Below, piece by piece: positions 24,695 through 36,967 of a stretch of 64,000 bases of DNA; positions within the stretch are counted from its first letter, which is position 1, and each line of letters starts with the position of its first letter. The notes below the pieces were generated by a model, which did no database searches, was not told where the DNA came from, and saw only the letters and a list, made by a program, of their open reading frames with translations. Source of the stretch: Pseudisothecium myosuroides (taxonomy: Eukaryota > Streptophyta > Bryopsida > Hypnales > Lembophyllaceae); assembly GCA_951799445.1 (NCBI GenBank), contig OX637292.1:14449296-14513295 (forward strand). Direction: 5' to 3'. Position numbers and translations under genes: made by a program.

Positions 24695-25438
24695 AATCAG
24701 CTCGAATCGAGCTGATTGACTGACCACTCTAAATTCTTGTACTTGAGGAGGCAGCTCGAATCGAGCTGAATGTATCCTAGTGAAACTACTATAATTTAAT
24801 GACGATCACATAATCATGAACCTCTGGAAATTTCTGAATGTGATTTAGCTCGAGTCGAGATTAATATACTTCCAATGAATTATTCTGAATTCACAGAATT
24901 AAGAGTACATCACGAGCTCACATCTGTGGGTCAACTCGATTTGAGCTGATTCTAGAAGCTTGCGTAACATGATTTATGAAAAATAGAAATCTATAGTTCT
25001 TCCTGTTTTAGCAAAAGTAATGAACTTAGTATATATAAAGACGAAAGGACTGTCAGGTGCAAGGAGCTCGAATTGAGCTCATTATAATACAGAGAGATGT
25101 AAAAGACTCTATGACTTCTTCAGAGGCTGTCGTTTAGCTCGAATCGAGCTGATCTGATCTTGTCAGTTTTAGGGGTTGACCATATTATTCTCATTTCTGC
25201 AGTTGTTCAGAATGATTTCGCAAAATATTTTCATGTCAACAATTGTGGTTTTGACCATTCTATAGTATAAAATACTATTTTCTCTCCTTTACATTAAGGG
25301 TCAATCTATTACCTTTCCCCTGAACGAGTAGTATTTTACGCAGTTGAACAGGGACCCCACCTTAAAAGAGTATGTGAACATTTTATGTTGACTTCTGATA
25401 TCTATTGGTTATCCCACTCAGCTCGATTCGAGCTGAAT
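24695..25438. repeat. Seven AGCTCGAATCGAGCT palindromes upstream of DUF7869-type gene 1
   Basis: Sites are at 24695-24717, 24752-24770, 24845-24863 (agctcgagtcgaga), 24931-24951 (aactcgatttgagctg), 25064-25080 (gagctcgaattgagctc), 25135-25152 and 25418-25438 (cagctcgattcgagctg). The core is AGCTCGAWTCGAGCT, often flanked by C and GA/GATT. All lie upstream of the ATG at 25506 and none occurs downstream of the gene. The region may be a leader intron, since ttctgcag| precedes the ATG by 12 nt. I infer binding sites for a dimeric protein, plausibly the adjacent gene's product. Confidence 0.8.
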
Positions 25439-25505
25439 AGAGAAATGATGAACGTTATGACGAGCACTTACAAAATGTTGGCTTCCTGTTCTGCAGATAT
25501 CTGTC

Positions 25506-28346
25506 ATGAGTTCCTCTGACATTGCAGCTGACCCTATGGAGTATTCAGACGAGGAAAATCCTGCGGTTGAAAGCGTGAATGTCAAAATTCCGGAATGCGA
25601 AGGAATTCCACGTCGTCTCTGGAATACTAGAACCGTGACTTTGCACAACAATGGCGGTCTACTCGTTGGCGAAGGTACTTGCCATAGCGTCAATTCGGAC
25701 CTCGTGCTCGGTGCAAATGGACCTCTCGGGGATACCCACGTCGCTGTTCACATTACGAGGACTCATTCTGAAGTGGACATCCCGGAGGAGAGAATCTACT
25801 ATTTGATGGCTTGGCCCATTGACAGAGTCCACTGCTCTGGGGCAAGTCTTCGCGACCATGAACTACGGGATAATTTCAGAACTCAGCAGGCCCTTCTTCT
25901 GAATCCTCCTACACGAACTTCTGCCCGGCCTTATTCAAGTCTACTTCGAAATCCACCTCGCGTGACGGCCCTCAAGTCTAAAGAGCTCCTCACTCAAGAG
26001 TCCATCAACCTCGTTTCCAACAAAATCTGCTGCAGCAAAAACTGTGTTCAGCCGTTTCCAAGAGAAAAAATTCGAGCCTTCAAAGAACGCATGTACCACA
26101 GCTCATCATTTAAGTTCAGGTCCCACATGAAGACTGATGTGCACAGATCAGTTCATCTTGATGCACGTGGGAGGAAGATGGTGACCATTGAAAGCATTAG
26201 CGTGTGCTTGCGAGCATGGATGCATATTGTTGCTGTCCCGGAGGCAACATTTTATCGTTATCTGAAATACTGGAAGGACGATCGAGAGGCACGTGCACAC
26301 GGTAATACGGGCTTGTCGAAGCCAAGGAAGCATACTGAACAAGCCACGGCAACGTTGAAGTGCATCCTCGACAAGGAGGCGGATCACATGCCACATCGTA
26401 CCCGAACTCTGAAGTCAGGGGACAAAGTTGTCTCCATGTGTCTCCCCGCTACCTTTCAATGGAAGGGTAAAATGAAAGAAATCAACGAAGTGAATGCGGC
26501 CTTCAGATTGCCGGACGTTTCAACTTCAAACTTGAGCAAGATTAGGTCCTCAAAGTTCCCGGAGTACGAGGTCAAGAAGCCTGGAGATAACTTTGCTCGG
26601 TGTTCGGAGTGTGACAGATTACAAGAGATACGGAAGAGTTGTTTTGTCGGATCTGAAAGCGCTCTGAAATGGACAAGGAGGCTAGATAGACACTTGGCTA
26701 TTGCTCGGGCGCATAGGGAGCTGTATTATGCAAACCGTTACCAGTCGCACAGTTTTCCACACGAGTGTTTGACAATCATGCATGACAAGATGGACCATTC
26801 TAAAACTGCATCCCCGGTCTTCTCTCACAAGACTAAAGAACTAGACGGGCTCACGAAATTGCCTGTTGCTGTCACCGGCATGATTGCGCATGGTCATGGT
26901 GATGTTCGGTACGCGCATTATGGCTTGGAAATGTTTCCTAAAGATTCGAACTACACCGTTGGCTCCATGGCATAGTTATTGCGAGATTTGGAATTGCTGC
27001 CAAAGTCTTCTTCTTGACAATTGTTTGTGGGGGCAAGGTCGACAAATTTGTCAAAGGCGCTTCTGAAGGGCGCGGAAATGTGTGAAGCCTCACTCCCCCC
27101 GCCACCGGAGACCTTAGTTCCAGCAACACCTTTGCCGCCCATTTTGAATGTGCAAATGGACAATGCCGCTGGGGACAACAAGAACAGATACGTTTTTTGC
27201 TACTGGTCTCTACTGGTTGCAAACAAGATTTTTCGTGAAGTGTATGTGAACTTCATGATTGTGGGTCATACTCATGACGACATTGATGTGCTCTTTGGAA
27301 GATGGAGCATGTTGTTGAAGAAGGAAAATTTCCTGACAATTCCTGCGCTTATGAAGTCGTTTATGGATGTAGAAACCATTCCTACTATCCCCCATCTTAT
27401 AGAAGAAGTGCCTGATTTCAAGGCTTTCATTGCAGGCAAATTTTTGGCCGGCAGCCATATCATGATTGGGCACACAAAGCCCCAACAAGTGAAGTTCTAC
27501 CTTGATTCAACGGGTTGTCCTGTCATGAAGTACAAATTGTTGTGCACTGACCTAGATTGGTTGCCCTCAGGCACAGGTGGCGGAATTAAATTATGGCATG
27601 AGGATTCGGAGGGGCAAAGTTTATGGCCCCGTGGAGTACCACAGGCAGTTCTGCCAGTCCCAATGAAAACTGAGGCAGACATTGTGAAGGGTATATCCGC
27701 GTTTATTAAGTACTGGGAGAACTTGTGCAACCAAGACCGCACCAGGGAATGCCGAAGACGACTGGAGCATATAGTGCACTATTGGCGTGGTGTGAAGGTA
27801 GCACTTGAAGAACCACTACCTGACTCTACTGTTTTGAAGGATGGCTTCTGGCCGACTACTCGTGTTCAGGCGACTCGGGTTGATCAATTAGACAGTGATG
27901 GAGAGGATCGTGAAGAGTTTGGGGAAGATGATGTGTACGTCGGGCCATTGAGTGGTCGCCCACAACCGTCCTTCAGGGTGGCTCGAGATCTCTTCGAAGG
28001 CTATTTTGTTGCGATTACTCCCGCGAAAAATGAGTTGCAACCAGTGTGGATTGCAAGGGCGTTGTCTGATCCTTTTGTTGATCCACTACATCCAAATTCT
28101 GTGCGCATTCAGTACTTCCGTCCAACAGCTATAGATGACGATATTCAAAAACTCTACACTGGATGGGACAACGACAGAGGTCTACGTTGGGAGATTGATG
28201 CAAAGGAACTGCCACTTTGGCAGCACACGGATGCTGTTATGACAGCGTGGAAGTGTAGGACCAAGAAAGATATTGCACACTGCAAGATCAAGATTCCTCC
28301 TGCTCAAATTGAAATCATCAAGCAAAGTTTGGCTGCAAATCGTTAG
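25506..28346 (+). pseudogene. DUF7869-type putative transposase, copy 1 (two in-frame stops)
   Basis: One 947-codon frame from the ATG at 25506 to TAG at 28344-28346 is broken by TAG at 26973-26975 and TGA at 27015-27017; both halves are otherwise in phase. Residues about 44-104 (GLLVGEGT...LGDTHVAV...MAWP) resemble the N-terminal module of plant En/Spm-associated proteins, from memory. A Cys cluster ICCSKNC lies at about 174-180 and CSEC at 366-369. HDKMD at 426-430, QMDN..DNKN at about 550-560 and GHTHDDID at about 587-594 form a D/D/D-like series expected of an RNase H-fold nuclease. A C-terminal 'YFVAITP...VWIARAL...IQYFRP' module is shared with copy 2. The core matches what I remember as domain DUF7869. 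The stops suggest recent decay, though readthrough is not excluded. Confidence 0.72.
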
Positions 28347-29800
28347 TCTTAAGTACAACAGTTGCAGGAGGGAAGCTCCCTTATTATGTTCTTAGGTCTA
28401 TATGATAGTGTATTATTTGTCATTTCTATGCCTAGAATATGCTTTTGCGTATACGTAGAAGACATCATTTTGTGTTCTCATGAATGTGGGCATCCGGATT
28501 TTGTTTTCTTTAACGGTTTACAGTTCATTTTCATAAAATAGAACTCATAAATATAGATTTCTAGTGGATAATACATGTTTTGGTGACGCATTTCCCGTAT
28601 TCATATCGGAAATGCAATTTAAATATCATATTAAAGTATTTGCTATTGTGTTTTATTTTCGATTTGTTTCTTGAACACGTGGAATGTTTGACATGGAACA
28701 TAACAACATTTGTTGGAAGGCGTTCATTGTTTGCATGACTCTCATTTTAATGGAAATTGCTACTTTAGACCAATTAATTGAGAGATTGCCGAACTAAAGT
28801 AGAGCCCATGCAATTCACTAGTTGTGCCTTCAAATACCTAAGACTATTTTGAGAGGGCGGCCACCCTCTATTTTAATGAATATAATGTTCTACATTGATT
28901 TCTAGGTTTAACCTTTGGTTTCGATGATTATTATTTTTTTACAAGCCGCTAAATATGCCTTCAAAATAATGAACTTTGATTTCTAGTTTGCACTTGTATC
29001 ATTTTTCTAGAAAATGATTAGTCCAAATTATTTAATTAAATAGAGATGACTGTAACGATTACATAAGTACAGGGAACATTGTTGATGATTGTCCTATATA
29101 ATTCTTTCTCATTCATCTCCTAGGCAATCATTTTCATGTATACAATCAACATGATTGGCAAATGTGTAATGAAGAAATAATATCTAAATTATCTTATTGT
29201 CTTCTATATTAATTGTCTTGCAATGATCATTGAATAGATGTGGACAAGTTAGAGCGTGATTGCCCGCGGTTTTAGGGGCATACTAGTTATTAATCTATTT
29301 AATTTACTTGTGTTTTGGAGCATATCTGGAGACAGTTCTCCAAAGTACGTGACCAAGCCCAGCCGCCCATGATCTTGGAATTACTTGCAAAAAATGGAAA
29401 TTAAAAAAAAAATGTCAAACAGAGGACATTCAGAAATGATCTTCAATTTATGAAAAAAATATTAATAATAAGTTACAACTTCAATTTTTTGTTTTTAAAT
29501 CGACATGTAATATGTATCGCAATTTTGGAAAACATACCATGGACTTTTCTTGCTCATGACTTCATGAGCAAAAGATTAAGAACTTATACATTCTTTTTTT
29601 GATACCGACATGTACTGTTTTATGTATGATTTATGGAATGAGAGTTCTTTGAATGAACCGCAGGCGGAGGAGGACCTTTTTAGGTTACGTGGTAAGTTCG
29701 GAAAAACGTAGCATGGACTTCTCCCGCTCATGCCTCTTCACTTCATGAGCGGAGTATTTTGAACTTGTACCTTTTTTTCCATATCGACATGCACTGTCTT
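28347..29800. other. AT-rich 3' flank of DUF7869-type gene 1
   Basis: No gene seen. Two inverted pairs, gctcatgacttcatgagc (about 29549-29566) and cgctcatgcctcttcacttcatgagcg (about 29728-29753), lie in two related about-180 bp stretches that foreshadow the satellite downstream. No AGCTCGAATCGAGCT site was found here. Confidence 0.45.
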
Positions 29801-30960
29801 ATGCATGAAATTGCCAGACATTTTTTAAATGAAGCCATTCCATGGCAGGGCCCGTTTCATTCCCAATTTTTTTTACTTCACGTGAATTAGAATTTTGCAA
29901 TGGGCAACAAGTGAATAATTATAGTGGTGGAATCTAAATCATAAGAGCATTTATTCCAACTTCCACGATAGAATTTTATGCATGCATGTATGAAAGTCCA
30001 TGACATTTTTAAAATGAAGCCATTCCATGGCAGGGCCCGTTTCATTCCCAATTTTTTTTACTTCACGTGAATTAGAACTTTGCAATGGGCAACAAGTGAA
30101 TAATTATAGTGGTGGAATCTAAATCATAAGAGCAATTCCAACTTCCATAATAGAATTTCATGCATGCATGTATGAACCATCCATGACATTTTTAAAATGA
30201 AGCCATTCCATGGCAGGGCCCGTTTCATTCCCAATTTTTTTTACTTCACGTGAATTAGAATTTTGCAATGGGCAAGAAGTGAATATAGTGGTGGAATCTA
30301 AATCATAAGAGCAATTACAACTTCCACAATAGAATTTTATGCATGCATGTATGAACCATCCATGACGTTTTTAAAATGAAGCCATTCCATGGCAGGGCCC
30401 GTTTCATTCCCAATTTTTTTACTTCACGTGAATTAGAATTTTGCAATGGGCAAGAAGTGAATAATTATAGTGGTGGAATCTAAATCCTGAGAGCAATTCC
30501 AACTTCCACGATAGAATTTTATGCATGCATGTATGAAAGTCCATGACATTTTTAAAATGAAGCCATTCCATGGCAGGGCCCGTTTCATTCCCAATTTTTT
30601 TACTTCACGTGAATTAGAATTTTGCAATGGGCAAGAAGTGAATATAGTGGTGGAATCTAAATCCTGAGAGCAATTCCAACTTCCACAGTAGAATTTTATG
30701 CATGCACGTGTGAAATTCCATGACATTTTTAAAATGAAGCCATAGTTCAATGGCAGGGCCCATTTCATTCCCAATTTTTTTATTTTCATGTGAATTAGAA
30801 TTTTTCAACGGGCAAGACTAGAAAATAGTGGTGGAATCTAAGGCTGGAGCAATTACATTTTTCTAAATCAAATTTTATGCATGCATGTATGAAATTTCAT
30901 GACTTTTTAAATATTATTTAAGCCGTTTCAAGCCATCACGCATTTCATTCCCGATTTTTT
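29800..30960 (+). repeat. About 181 bp tandem satellite, six to seven units
   Basis: The phrase gaagccatt (or variant) recurs at 29831, 30016, 30199, 30378, 30559, 30736 and, degenerate, about 30920, giving spacings of 185, 183, 179, 181, 177 and 184. Units carry 'atgcatgcatgtatgaa', 'ccatggcagggcccgtttcattccc' and 'cttcacgtgaattagaa'. Decay increases towards both edges, as expected for unequal exchange within an array. Minus-strand open frames in the array are by-products. Confidence 0.9.
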
Positions 30961-31273
30961 GTTTCACATCGGTGGAGATTGTTCAAATAACAATAACAAA
31001 TAACAATATTACGTACATTGTTGTCAAATTATGATGTAGATGTATACCACGTTCGATCATTTCAAAAATCCAGATGAAGATTGCATGACCTACAATTATA
31101 TTCTCATGAATGACATGATTCCAGGTTTAAGCATTCATCACCCGTCAAAGTGCATTAAAAAATTTGAAAGCATTTAACTCATTAAATCATTCAGACTGAG
31201 ATTTAAAATACAAAATAAATAATGGTTCAGTTTGTTCTTTGTTCCATCATGATTGCACATCCAAAGTCCTTCA

Positions 31274-31428
31274 CAAGGGGCTTTTTTGCGTTTCCCTCTC
31301 TCACTTTCCCCTATGTAAACAACAATCTTATGACTTTTCATTGTGTCAACGGATTGTGACACAAGGAGAAGTCATGGATTGCCGTTTACGCAGGAAAAAA
31401 TGAGAGAGGGAAACGCAAAAAGCCCCTG
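31274..31428. mobile_element. 155 bp foldback MITE, hAT-like
   Basis: Nearly the whole element is an inverted repeat. The outer arms CAAGGGGCTTTTTTGCG and CGCAAAAAGCCCCTG continue as gtttccctctctca and tgagagagggaaac. The middle (tgacttttcattgtgtca versus tgacacaaggagaagtca) also pairs. The flanks gtccttca (31266-31273) and gtgcttta (31429-31436) match at 6 of 8 positions, consistent with an old 8 bp hAT duplication. There is no ORF. A transcript would form a long hairpin. Confidence 0.65.
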
Positions 31429-31689
31429 GTGCTTTATTTAAAAATTCGTAGATGAAATAAAAATTGTGTCAATCATTGTTTAATCCGTAAAGTCCCATAT
31501 TAAACCATAGAATGTTGTACTACATAACAAGAATTATATATGAAATCAATCTGTTAACTGACATTTTTAATTAGCAATATTGAGTTAGATTGAATTTTAA
31601 GTTTATATGTTCCTAGTCTGAGATGACGTAAACTTAATTGAGGAAAAAATTGGAAACAAATAATCAGCGTCATTTTCATTTTTCATAAT

Positions 31690-31912
31690 ACCCTAAACCC
31701 TAAAAGCCGTAAACCATGAACTGCAGACCCTGAAAACGTTAATGTAAAGCGCTGCCACTGTATACCCTAAACCCTATTAAACCCTGAAACCCTGAACCCT
31801 GAAACCAAGAACCATGACCTTGAAACCGTGAACACTACACTACAACATGTACCCTAAACCCTATGACCGTGGACTGTAGACCCTATGACTGTGGACCCTA
31901 GACCCTAAGATT
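31690..31912. repeat. Degenerate telomere-like CCCTAAA repeats
   Basis: Exact ccctaaaccctaaa occurs at about 31690, and ccctaaaccctat near 31764 and 31850, mixed with variants such as ccctgaaaccctgaaccctgaaacc and accatgaactgcagaccc. This is the plant-type telomere unit in a decayed interstitial position. It most likely arose by repair at a break or by old satellite drift. Confidence 0.7.
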
Positions 31913-31929
31913 GCATTTATTGGAATAGA

Positions 31930-33240
31930 AAATAACAAATATGAACATTCGAGAGTTCAAAAATGTTGTTGATTCTTTTTGTAAGTGAGGTGTTCCACAT
32001 GTTTCAGGTGCTCAAGTTTTTGGGTTCACGAGATTTTGTACAATTCGTTTCTGTAGGATACGTATAATCAGGTCGTGTAGGGGAAGAATTCCGAGTATTG
32101 ATCAGGGAAGCGTGTGACATTCTGTGAAGTGAAAGTCTTCAGAGTTTGATCCGCTTTGGTCAAAGCATCATTGACTACTAGAAAACGGTGCAACGATACC
32201 ATCCTTGAATAGGGCGAATTTCAAAATGTCAGTGAAGAATCGGAATTTCAGTGAAGCCTGGATTTGCGAAGTTCCAGTCAGAAAGTCAAGAGCCCCACGC
32301 CCTCCCTCCTTGTAGTCGGAGATGCGTGGAATTCGAGAATGCAATCAACTTCCGAAGTGAAGGACCGCACGTACCCCCCAGCCGTTGTTGATTGTGGCAC
32401 GGCATTCAAGAACGCATCCAACATTCGAAATCAAGGATCGCTTGGTGATTTCAAAATTTGCGGCGGGAATTCAGAGCTGAAGAATTTCAACCAGCCACCT
32501 GGTTCATAACCCGAAAAGAACCTGGAGCTTGCTCTTTTCGATTGCACACGTGAACAGGCGGAGCAGGCTGCGGAGTGGCGAGTGGGTGTCTGCCGGCGTT
32601 GGCGACAGAGTGGGCGTGGAGGCGCACGAAGTTCTGACCAAGCCAGTTGCTGCAAGGTAAGAATGCATCCCTTGCAAGTGTTATGCGATTCCGAATGTTG
32701 AGGATTTTGCAGTCGAATTGATGCCACTACACTCTGTCACAAACTGAGGATGTCGTAGATTGAAAGTGAAACGGAGTCTGCGATAATTTTCTTCGCGCAT
32801 TGGTCTCATTTTGCGAAAAACTCACATACTTAAGGGATCACCATGCTGTGGTGACATTGAGGTTCCTTTTGAATCGCGGGACGGCACTGCCCTGAGGGCA
32901 AGTTGATATGAGAACCTTGTACGTGGATGACAACCGGTCAGAACGTCTTCACAAAGTAGTGAAATTAGGTTGCGTTAGGAATTAGGCGGACTTACATGAG
33001 GAAAACCCAGCCATCAAATTCAACTACTTCTAAGAACGTTTCCTATTGTACCCATGGAGGTTCAGGAGTCTGAATTACAGCAAAATCCACTTTAAAAGTA
33101 GAGAATTTTTGTACAGTAACTGAGAATAGTTATAGAGTGTCGAATGTCATGAAACCAGTGACAGGAAACCTAATTTCACGATCTTCTGTAGATACGTCGG
33201 TCTACGACAATAGAATACGTGTATATATCCAACATACGTA
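31930..33240. other. Intergenic DNA before the palindrome cluster
   Basis: No supported gene. At 33011-33035 the text ccatcaaattcaactacttc partly resembles the 26 bp terminal repeat seen at 63618-63643 (GCCAT, ATT.AACTACTT.T) and could be a decayed left end of the DUF7869-type transposon. The match is weak. Confidence 0.3.
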
Positions 33241-33243
33241 AGC

Positions 33244-33929
33244 ATCGTGGGATCCCACAATCTCCGCTTATTGAGCGTGGGCGAGACCTCTCAGTCTTCG
33301 AGTAGAGAGATATCGCGGTCTGGTAGTCGAGGGATGTTCTATCATTTCGTCGTGGGATCCCACGATCGATTGAACCTTGGCTGTGGCCTTCCTGGTGTAC
33401 GTCTAGGTGCCTTACTTTTCGATGACCGTCATACTCCTCGTCGATCTTGTATAAGCATCGTGGGATCTCATGATCACATTTTCGGTTGGCACCAGGTTCT
33501 CCTACTCGGGGGGTTCACAAACACTCTTCCGGAATTTACATGATACCGAACTCGTGGGATCCCACGATTGATTGTCGATCTCAATATGTCGAGGACTCGT
33601 CAGAGTGATTTAGTTTGACCCACTACTTCATTTGTATTTCTGTAGCAGTCTATGTGATCCCTTAGGAGGATTTTGGAATACCGCGATCTCTGGTTTAAGT
33701 GATTGAGCGCCAAGAGTGTCGTGGGATCCCACGATGTACTGAATGTTCTTTGGTTAATGTCTTCTAAACTTTTGCGACGTTTTCCTGGATGCCTTGGCTT
33801 CTTCCCAGTGGTTCTGGGACGGCCTTCTTGAGATCGCACTATCGCGTCTGGGCTTTTGAACTTCTTATTGACAGTAACTAGATTCACTTGTTCATGTTGC
33901 GTTGCCGTGTGATCGTGAGTTCCCACGAT
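33244..33929. repeat. Six ATCGTGGGATCCCACGAT palindromes upstream of DUF7869-type gene 2
   Basis: Sites are at 33244-33261, 33350-33365, 33457-33474 (ending tctcatgat), 33552-33567, 33719-33734 and 33912-33929 (atcgtgagttcccacgat). Three contain the perfect 16 bp palindrome TCGTGGGATCCCACGA. Related sites lie inside the gene at 34457-34470 (CGGGGGATCCCCCG) and in its intron-like gap at 35405-35452, and downstream at 62211-62310 and 62951-63345. I infer subterminal protein-binding sites of a transposon. A promoter role cannot be excluded. Confidence 0.82.
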
Positions 33930-34089
33930 TGTACAGACGTTGATGCTTCTGTCCTTCATGTCGTAAGGTTACAATGCCATGAATGCAGCGCTCTTCTGTA
34001 GACATGCCTAACTCCTTGAATGTATGATGTACAGGTTTTACGGATTGTTTTAATCTCGTCCAAGGGATTCGATAGAGCTCACTCTGACA

Positions 34090-36534
34090 ATGGATTCATT
34101 CTGTGAGTCTACTGCTGACGCGATAGTTCCGTATGTGGACGAAACGCATGTAGAGGGTGAATCACAGGATTCCACTGGTGGATGTGAAGCGTTTGTGAAT
34201 GGTGATTGGGTTAAGCTGTTTGTGCTTGGATTCAGTGAAGTTGGATCAGGAATCGTTAAAGAGGTTCGTCCCCAGGGCCAATGGCTGGGTGTGCCCATAC
34301 CTGTTGAGCCTTGGATTTACATTCTGGTGCGACCTCATTCTATCAAATTAAAATTCCAGGATTTGAAATGCTTTCCTTGTCAGAGGGGTATAAACACATT
34401 AGAGGATGTTCAAGAGAATGTAGTGTTGTGGAGAGCCGCCGACGTTGTTAGAGCGTCGGGGGATCCCCCGATGGATCCATGTCCGTATATTCGTCAAGGA
34501 GCCTGGTTTGGACTTGATGTGCATTGGAAGGACGCCGACGGACTCCTTGTTTCCTCGGGTCGTATCATTTGTTGGAGTCCGGAGGATCATTTCCAAGAGG
34601 AGACACTTGGTGAAGGTTTCATAGGTGTGACAGTCCTCGATGTTTTTGTGGGTGACACCGAAGCCATAATGTCTCACGACAGGTGGCCAATTTTGGAGTG
34701 CTGGTTTCCCAATGGTCGTTCGTTGAAGGAGACAGTGGATCATTTTGCCGCCATTCCCGATATCGACGACCCTCTTGCTTACCTCGGAGGTAGAATGAAA
34801 GCACCATACCGGTTTATAGTTCGCAAACCCAATCTGGAACTGAAGGAATCGTAGTACTCCCGCAAAACGGCAGACGAGGAGATTCGGAAAGTCAGCTCGG
34901 AGAAGTGCTGCAGACGTCTGTGTTGTCAGCATTATAACCAAGAGTTCACGCTGTTAGTAAGGCAGAAGTACTACTTGAAGTCGTTTGACGAGCGCCATGA
35001 ATATGGGATTGGAGTGGGAGGACAACTACACGAAAGGTACGGGGAGCGGAAGCGGAAATACGTCACGCTAGAGGGAGTTGATGTTTGTGGCAAGGCATGG
35101 TACATAATTCACGGCATCCCGAAGTCCACTTACCACAGTTACATCGAGATGTACAACGACGGCGTCGTATCAGGGACGCACGGAAACAAAGGGGTTAAGC
35201 GCCCGCGGACTCGGACTGTTCAGGTTGCTAGGACTATGAAAGCCATTATTGACGAGAATGTTGATCAAATGCCCCACCAAATGCGCGGCATTGGGAACGG
35301 GCGAACGGACACTCTAAAATTCCTTCCTCCCGGAAGAAATTGGAAACGAGTCCGAGCAGACGCCAACGAGGTAGTGCCCCTTATCTCCTGTCACTACTTT
35401 ATTGATCGTGAGATCTCCCGATGAGATCAATGATCGTGAGATATCACGATCACTGTTCTGGTGCATTGCTTGTCATTTGCATTCCTTCCCCTTCGCTCGT
35501 ACCGATGCTTAAGCGTACCAATTCTGGATGTGCAATTGAATGCCGTCTACGGTCTGCCGCCCGTGAGCCAGTCGACTATTAGTAGACTCAAGCAGGAGCA
35601 CTTCAACAACGTCTCCATTAAGCCTGTCGGAAGTTCGTTTGCAAAATGTACTACGTGCGACGACCTACAACAATTTATTCTAAAGTCTCCGAAAGGAAGC
35701 CCCGAGTACGTGGAGTTCGTGAAGCAGCGGACTCATCATCTAAATCACCAAGCTTCTTGCCGTCGTTTGTATGCGTCTTGGCGTGAGGAATCCAAACGAG
35801 ATCCTCGAAGAATTTTATGTATAATTCACGACAAGATGGATACATCCAAGACGGCTCTACCCAGACTCCGGGTGGCAACGAAGGCCACGGCCGGTTTGGG
35901 GTAGCTTCCGATGAGCGTTACTGGAATGGTAGCTCATGGCCATGGTGACGGTGCTTACGCCCATTATGCTCCATCTTGCTGGCCGGCGGACTCCAACTTC
36001 ACCATTTTGTCTTTGGCGAGGTTGTTGCGCCGGTTGGAGGGTCCACCTATTCGAGAGGCAGGCGACCTCTTTTCATATCCGCCGGCTAACTCATTGTTCG
36101 AGGCACTACTTAGAGGAAAGTCTAGATGTATGGACAGCCTAACCCTCACCGAACCTGGAGCTCGGGTCGGAAGTACCCCTCTTCCTGAAAATTTATATCT
36201 TCAGCTTGACAATTCTACCAAGGATAACAAGAACAAATATTTGATGGCGTTCTTATCCTTGCTCACTGCACGAGGTGTCTTCAAGAAAATTCAGATTGGA
36301 TTTCTACTAGTCGGACACACTCACGAGGACATCGATGCATATTTCAGCCACCTTTCCAAGGCCCTGAAGACCAAGAACACTTTTGTCGTCGTTGACCTCA
36401 TGAAAGCCTTCATGCAGTCCCAAGAACTGTCATTTATGCCGGAGTTCATACAGGAGGTGGGGGATTTCAAGTCGTTTGTGGAGGGTTACCAATGCGATCG
36501 CGGGGAAAAATTAATTGGATTGGGGGAGATGCAC
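34090..36534 (+). pseudogene. DUF7869-type putative transposase, copy 2, 5' part
   Basis: The frame opens at the ATG at 34090 and is continuous to 36534 apart from TAG at 34852-34854, TAG at 35902-35904 and a gap at 35371-35535. The gap looks like an intron with donor GAG|GTAGTG and an acceptor decayed from cag to caa; copy 1 has no gap there. Visible motifs are a Cys cluster near 34900 (KCCRRLCC), FAKCTTCDDLQ (CxxC), IIHDKMDTSKTA, VTGMVAHGHGD, LQLDN..DNKN and LLVGHTHEDIDA, collinear with copy 1. The N-terminal 250 residues differ strongly from copy 1. The frame breaks at TSD tgcac (36530-36534) and resumes in phase at 57738 (GEMH|LFKFYVD). It is disrupted and presumably non-functional here. 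Confidence 0.75.
35371..35535 (+). other. Intron-like gap containing two palindromes
   Basis: 165 nt absent from copy 1, bounded by GAG|GTAGTG and tgtgcaa|TTG, with the flanks in phase 0. It contains atcgtgagatctcccgat (about 35404-35421) and tgatcgtgagatatcacgatca (35431-35452). If it is an intron, its acceptor has lost the G of AG. Confidence 0.5.
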
Positions 36535-36967
36535 TGTGGGCGCAAAATTACCCACCCTTGGTAATAGAGCGAACACTGACCAGGTTCTATGCCTTTATCC
36601 ACATTTTTTAATATATGGGGGTGATGTGAGCGCGGTCCACTGTGCCTTCCAAGCAATGGATCTTTTTTGCTAACGTTTCCTAAGTGTCGTGGATGGCAGC
36701 GAATAATTAGAATGCATGTAGTAATTCACAAGGTAACTGCAATGCTCAGGGGTAATGGTAAAATTCTAACTCCCTAACTATCTATCCTATGTCGAGGGTA
36801 GACTGGGTAGTTGGCGTCATTTCTAACGTCCCTAACTCTGTAAAAAGGGGAACCCCTATGTTCCTTCCATAAACCTTTAAGACTATCGTGGGATTTTAAG
36901 ACTCCACCTAGAAGTTTTACTCTAAAGACTACTTCTAGAGGTTAACTCTTACTCTAATCTTCAACCT
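36535..36967 (-). mobile_element. 3' end fragment of the outer element's 3' LTR
   Basis: TGTGGGCGCAAAATTACCC through the 'gttggcgtcatttctaac' block to '...tcttcaacct' is the reverse complement of the last about 433 bp of the LTR. It stops at aacct, the position at which the fragment 42155-43046 also stops (aggtt). The two pieces together make one contiguous LTR stretch, now separated and inverted relative to each other. Confidence 0.8.

Noticed and set aside
25506..28346. RNA editing to remove the in-frame stops
   Set aside because: U-to-C editing that removes stops is known for organelle transcripts of some land plants; nothing here suggests organelle DNA.
19180..30960. Regular repeats as a CRISPR array
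   Set aside because: Units are 176-185 bp with no unique spacers or cas genes, in a plant-like nuclear context.
31690..31912. A true chromosome end
   Set aside because: Repeats are degenerate, short and internal, with ordinary sequence on both sides.
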